From positions 17,730 through 81,729 of the IMG/VR virus record IMGVR_UViG_3300028392_000054: a stretch of DNA of 64,000 nucleotides; one strand, given 5' to 3'. A program made the translations under genes and the position numbers. Positions 63,808-64,000 of the stretch are shown here, piece after piece; within the stretch, counting starts at the first letter, position 1; each line of letters opens with the position of its first letter. Source of the stretch: a virus. The notes under the pieces are model-generated. The model saw only the letters and a program-made list of their open reading frames with translations. It did not search any database and was not told the origin of the DNA.

Positions 63808-64000
63808 TATTTATTCCTATCTGGGTTAACGCCAATAATTAAGTCCATAGACTCACCGTTACGGGCTCTTCTTATAGCCCCGCCTTTAACTTGAATTGTG
63901 GCATCGTGTCTTTGAGCGTTATTCTTTGCTGCTTTATAGCGTCTATCTGCCTCGTTAACAGTTAATCCGGTATCTACAGCATTTCGCACTTTTCCTTCTA
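63807..64000 (-). CDS. Partial CDS, paralogue of the 108-residue protein
   Basis: C-terminal part of a gene entering from the right edge. Shares (D/N)(S/T)G-x-(S/T)V...R-Y(K) and GGAIRRARNGE with the 108-residue gene. A GTG at 63989 with GAAGGA upstream could be a start, but alignment with the paralogue suggests the true start is outside. Confidence 0.5.
   Translation of the reverse strand, partial: EGKVRNAVDTGLTVNEADRRYKAAKNNAQRHDATIQVKGGAIRRARNGESMDLIIGVNPDRNK

Noticed and set aside
1-64000. Lysogeny functions (integrase, attachment site, phage repressor)
   Set aside because: None found; the RHH and helix-turn-helix proteins alone do not make a lysogeny switch. Genes outside the window cannot be excluded.

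Overview
The window is 64 kb of a tailed-phage genome with a contractile (myovirus-type) tail. The likely host is an actinobacterium of moderate to low G+C. The clearest clue is a WhiB-family regulator at 5945-6319, a family confined to Actinobacteria and their phages. Supporting clues are SD-led compact operons, several TANNNT-N6-ATG leaderless-type starts, an NlpC/P60 lipoprotein and an M23 wall hydrolase. Base composition looks A+T-leaning by eye, as in phages of small-genome freshwater Actinobacteria; that host assignment is inference. Both edges cut through genes, so the genome continues on either side. I see no integrase, repressor/excisionase pair or transposase.

Almost everything reads leftward on the minus strand. 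From right to left (transcription order) the layout is: (a) 64-57.5 kb, small Zn-finger, HNH and basic proteins and a large repeat-rich virion protein; (b) 57.4-49.2 kb, terminase, portal, scaffold, major capsid and connector genes, with terminators and a promoter that set capsid dosage; (c) 49.2-42 kb, a giant beta-rich protein, neck genes and a packed cluster of small Lys-rich proteins; (d) 42-26.2 kb, sheath, tube, tail-assembly chaperone, tape measure, hub, LysM protein, gp5-like spike, gp25 wedge, baseplate J and fibres; (e) 26.1-18.4 kb, a replication operon behind a strong promoter: loader-type winged helix, DnaC-like AAA, SWIM finger, DnaB, DnaG, SNF2 helicase, MT-A70 methylase; (f) 18.3-15.2 kb, the only plus-strand block, a lysis/envelope cassette (two holin-like proteins, secreted PA14-like protein, M23 peptidase) ending in a bidirectional terminator; (g) 14.9-10.6 kb, NlpC/P60 lipoprotein, two tRNAs each followed by a leaderless gene, Hsp20, ribbon-helix-helix protein, Dam-like methylase, SSB; (h) 10.5-0 kb, DNA polymerase I, RecA/UvsX, two resolvase-type nucleases, a Cas4-like nuclease, WhiB, Nmad1-like protein, SpoVS homologue, metallophosphoesterase and small proteins.

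Replication looks largely self-sufficient: primase, helicase, loader, family A polymerase, SSB, recombinase and Holliday-junction enzymes are all present. WhiB, SpoVS, Hsp20, the RHH protein and two orphan methylases are candidate tools for host control and protection.

The most interesting signal is at 37.63-37.79 kb. The T4 gp26-like tail chaperone gene ends TTT CGT CTA TAA, and an open +1 frame with no usable start codon continues for 47 codons up to the tape-measure gene. The site UUU CGU C is the +1 slippery motif known from influenza PA-X, here placed exactly where tailed phages use programmed frameshifting. Other notable items are a tail sheath roughly doubled in size by shared beta-rich modules, a WhiB with an expanded cluster loop, a 19-bp identical leaderless start shared by two genes 12 kb apart, and a 21-residue four-cysteine miniprotein. 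Seventeen short genes that a length cut-off would miss were read directly from the sequence.
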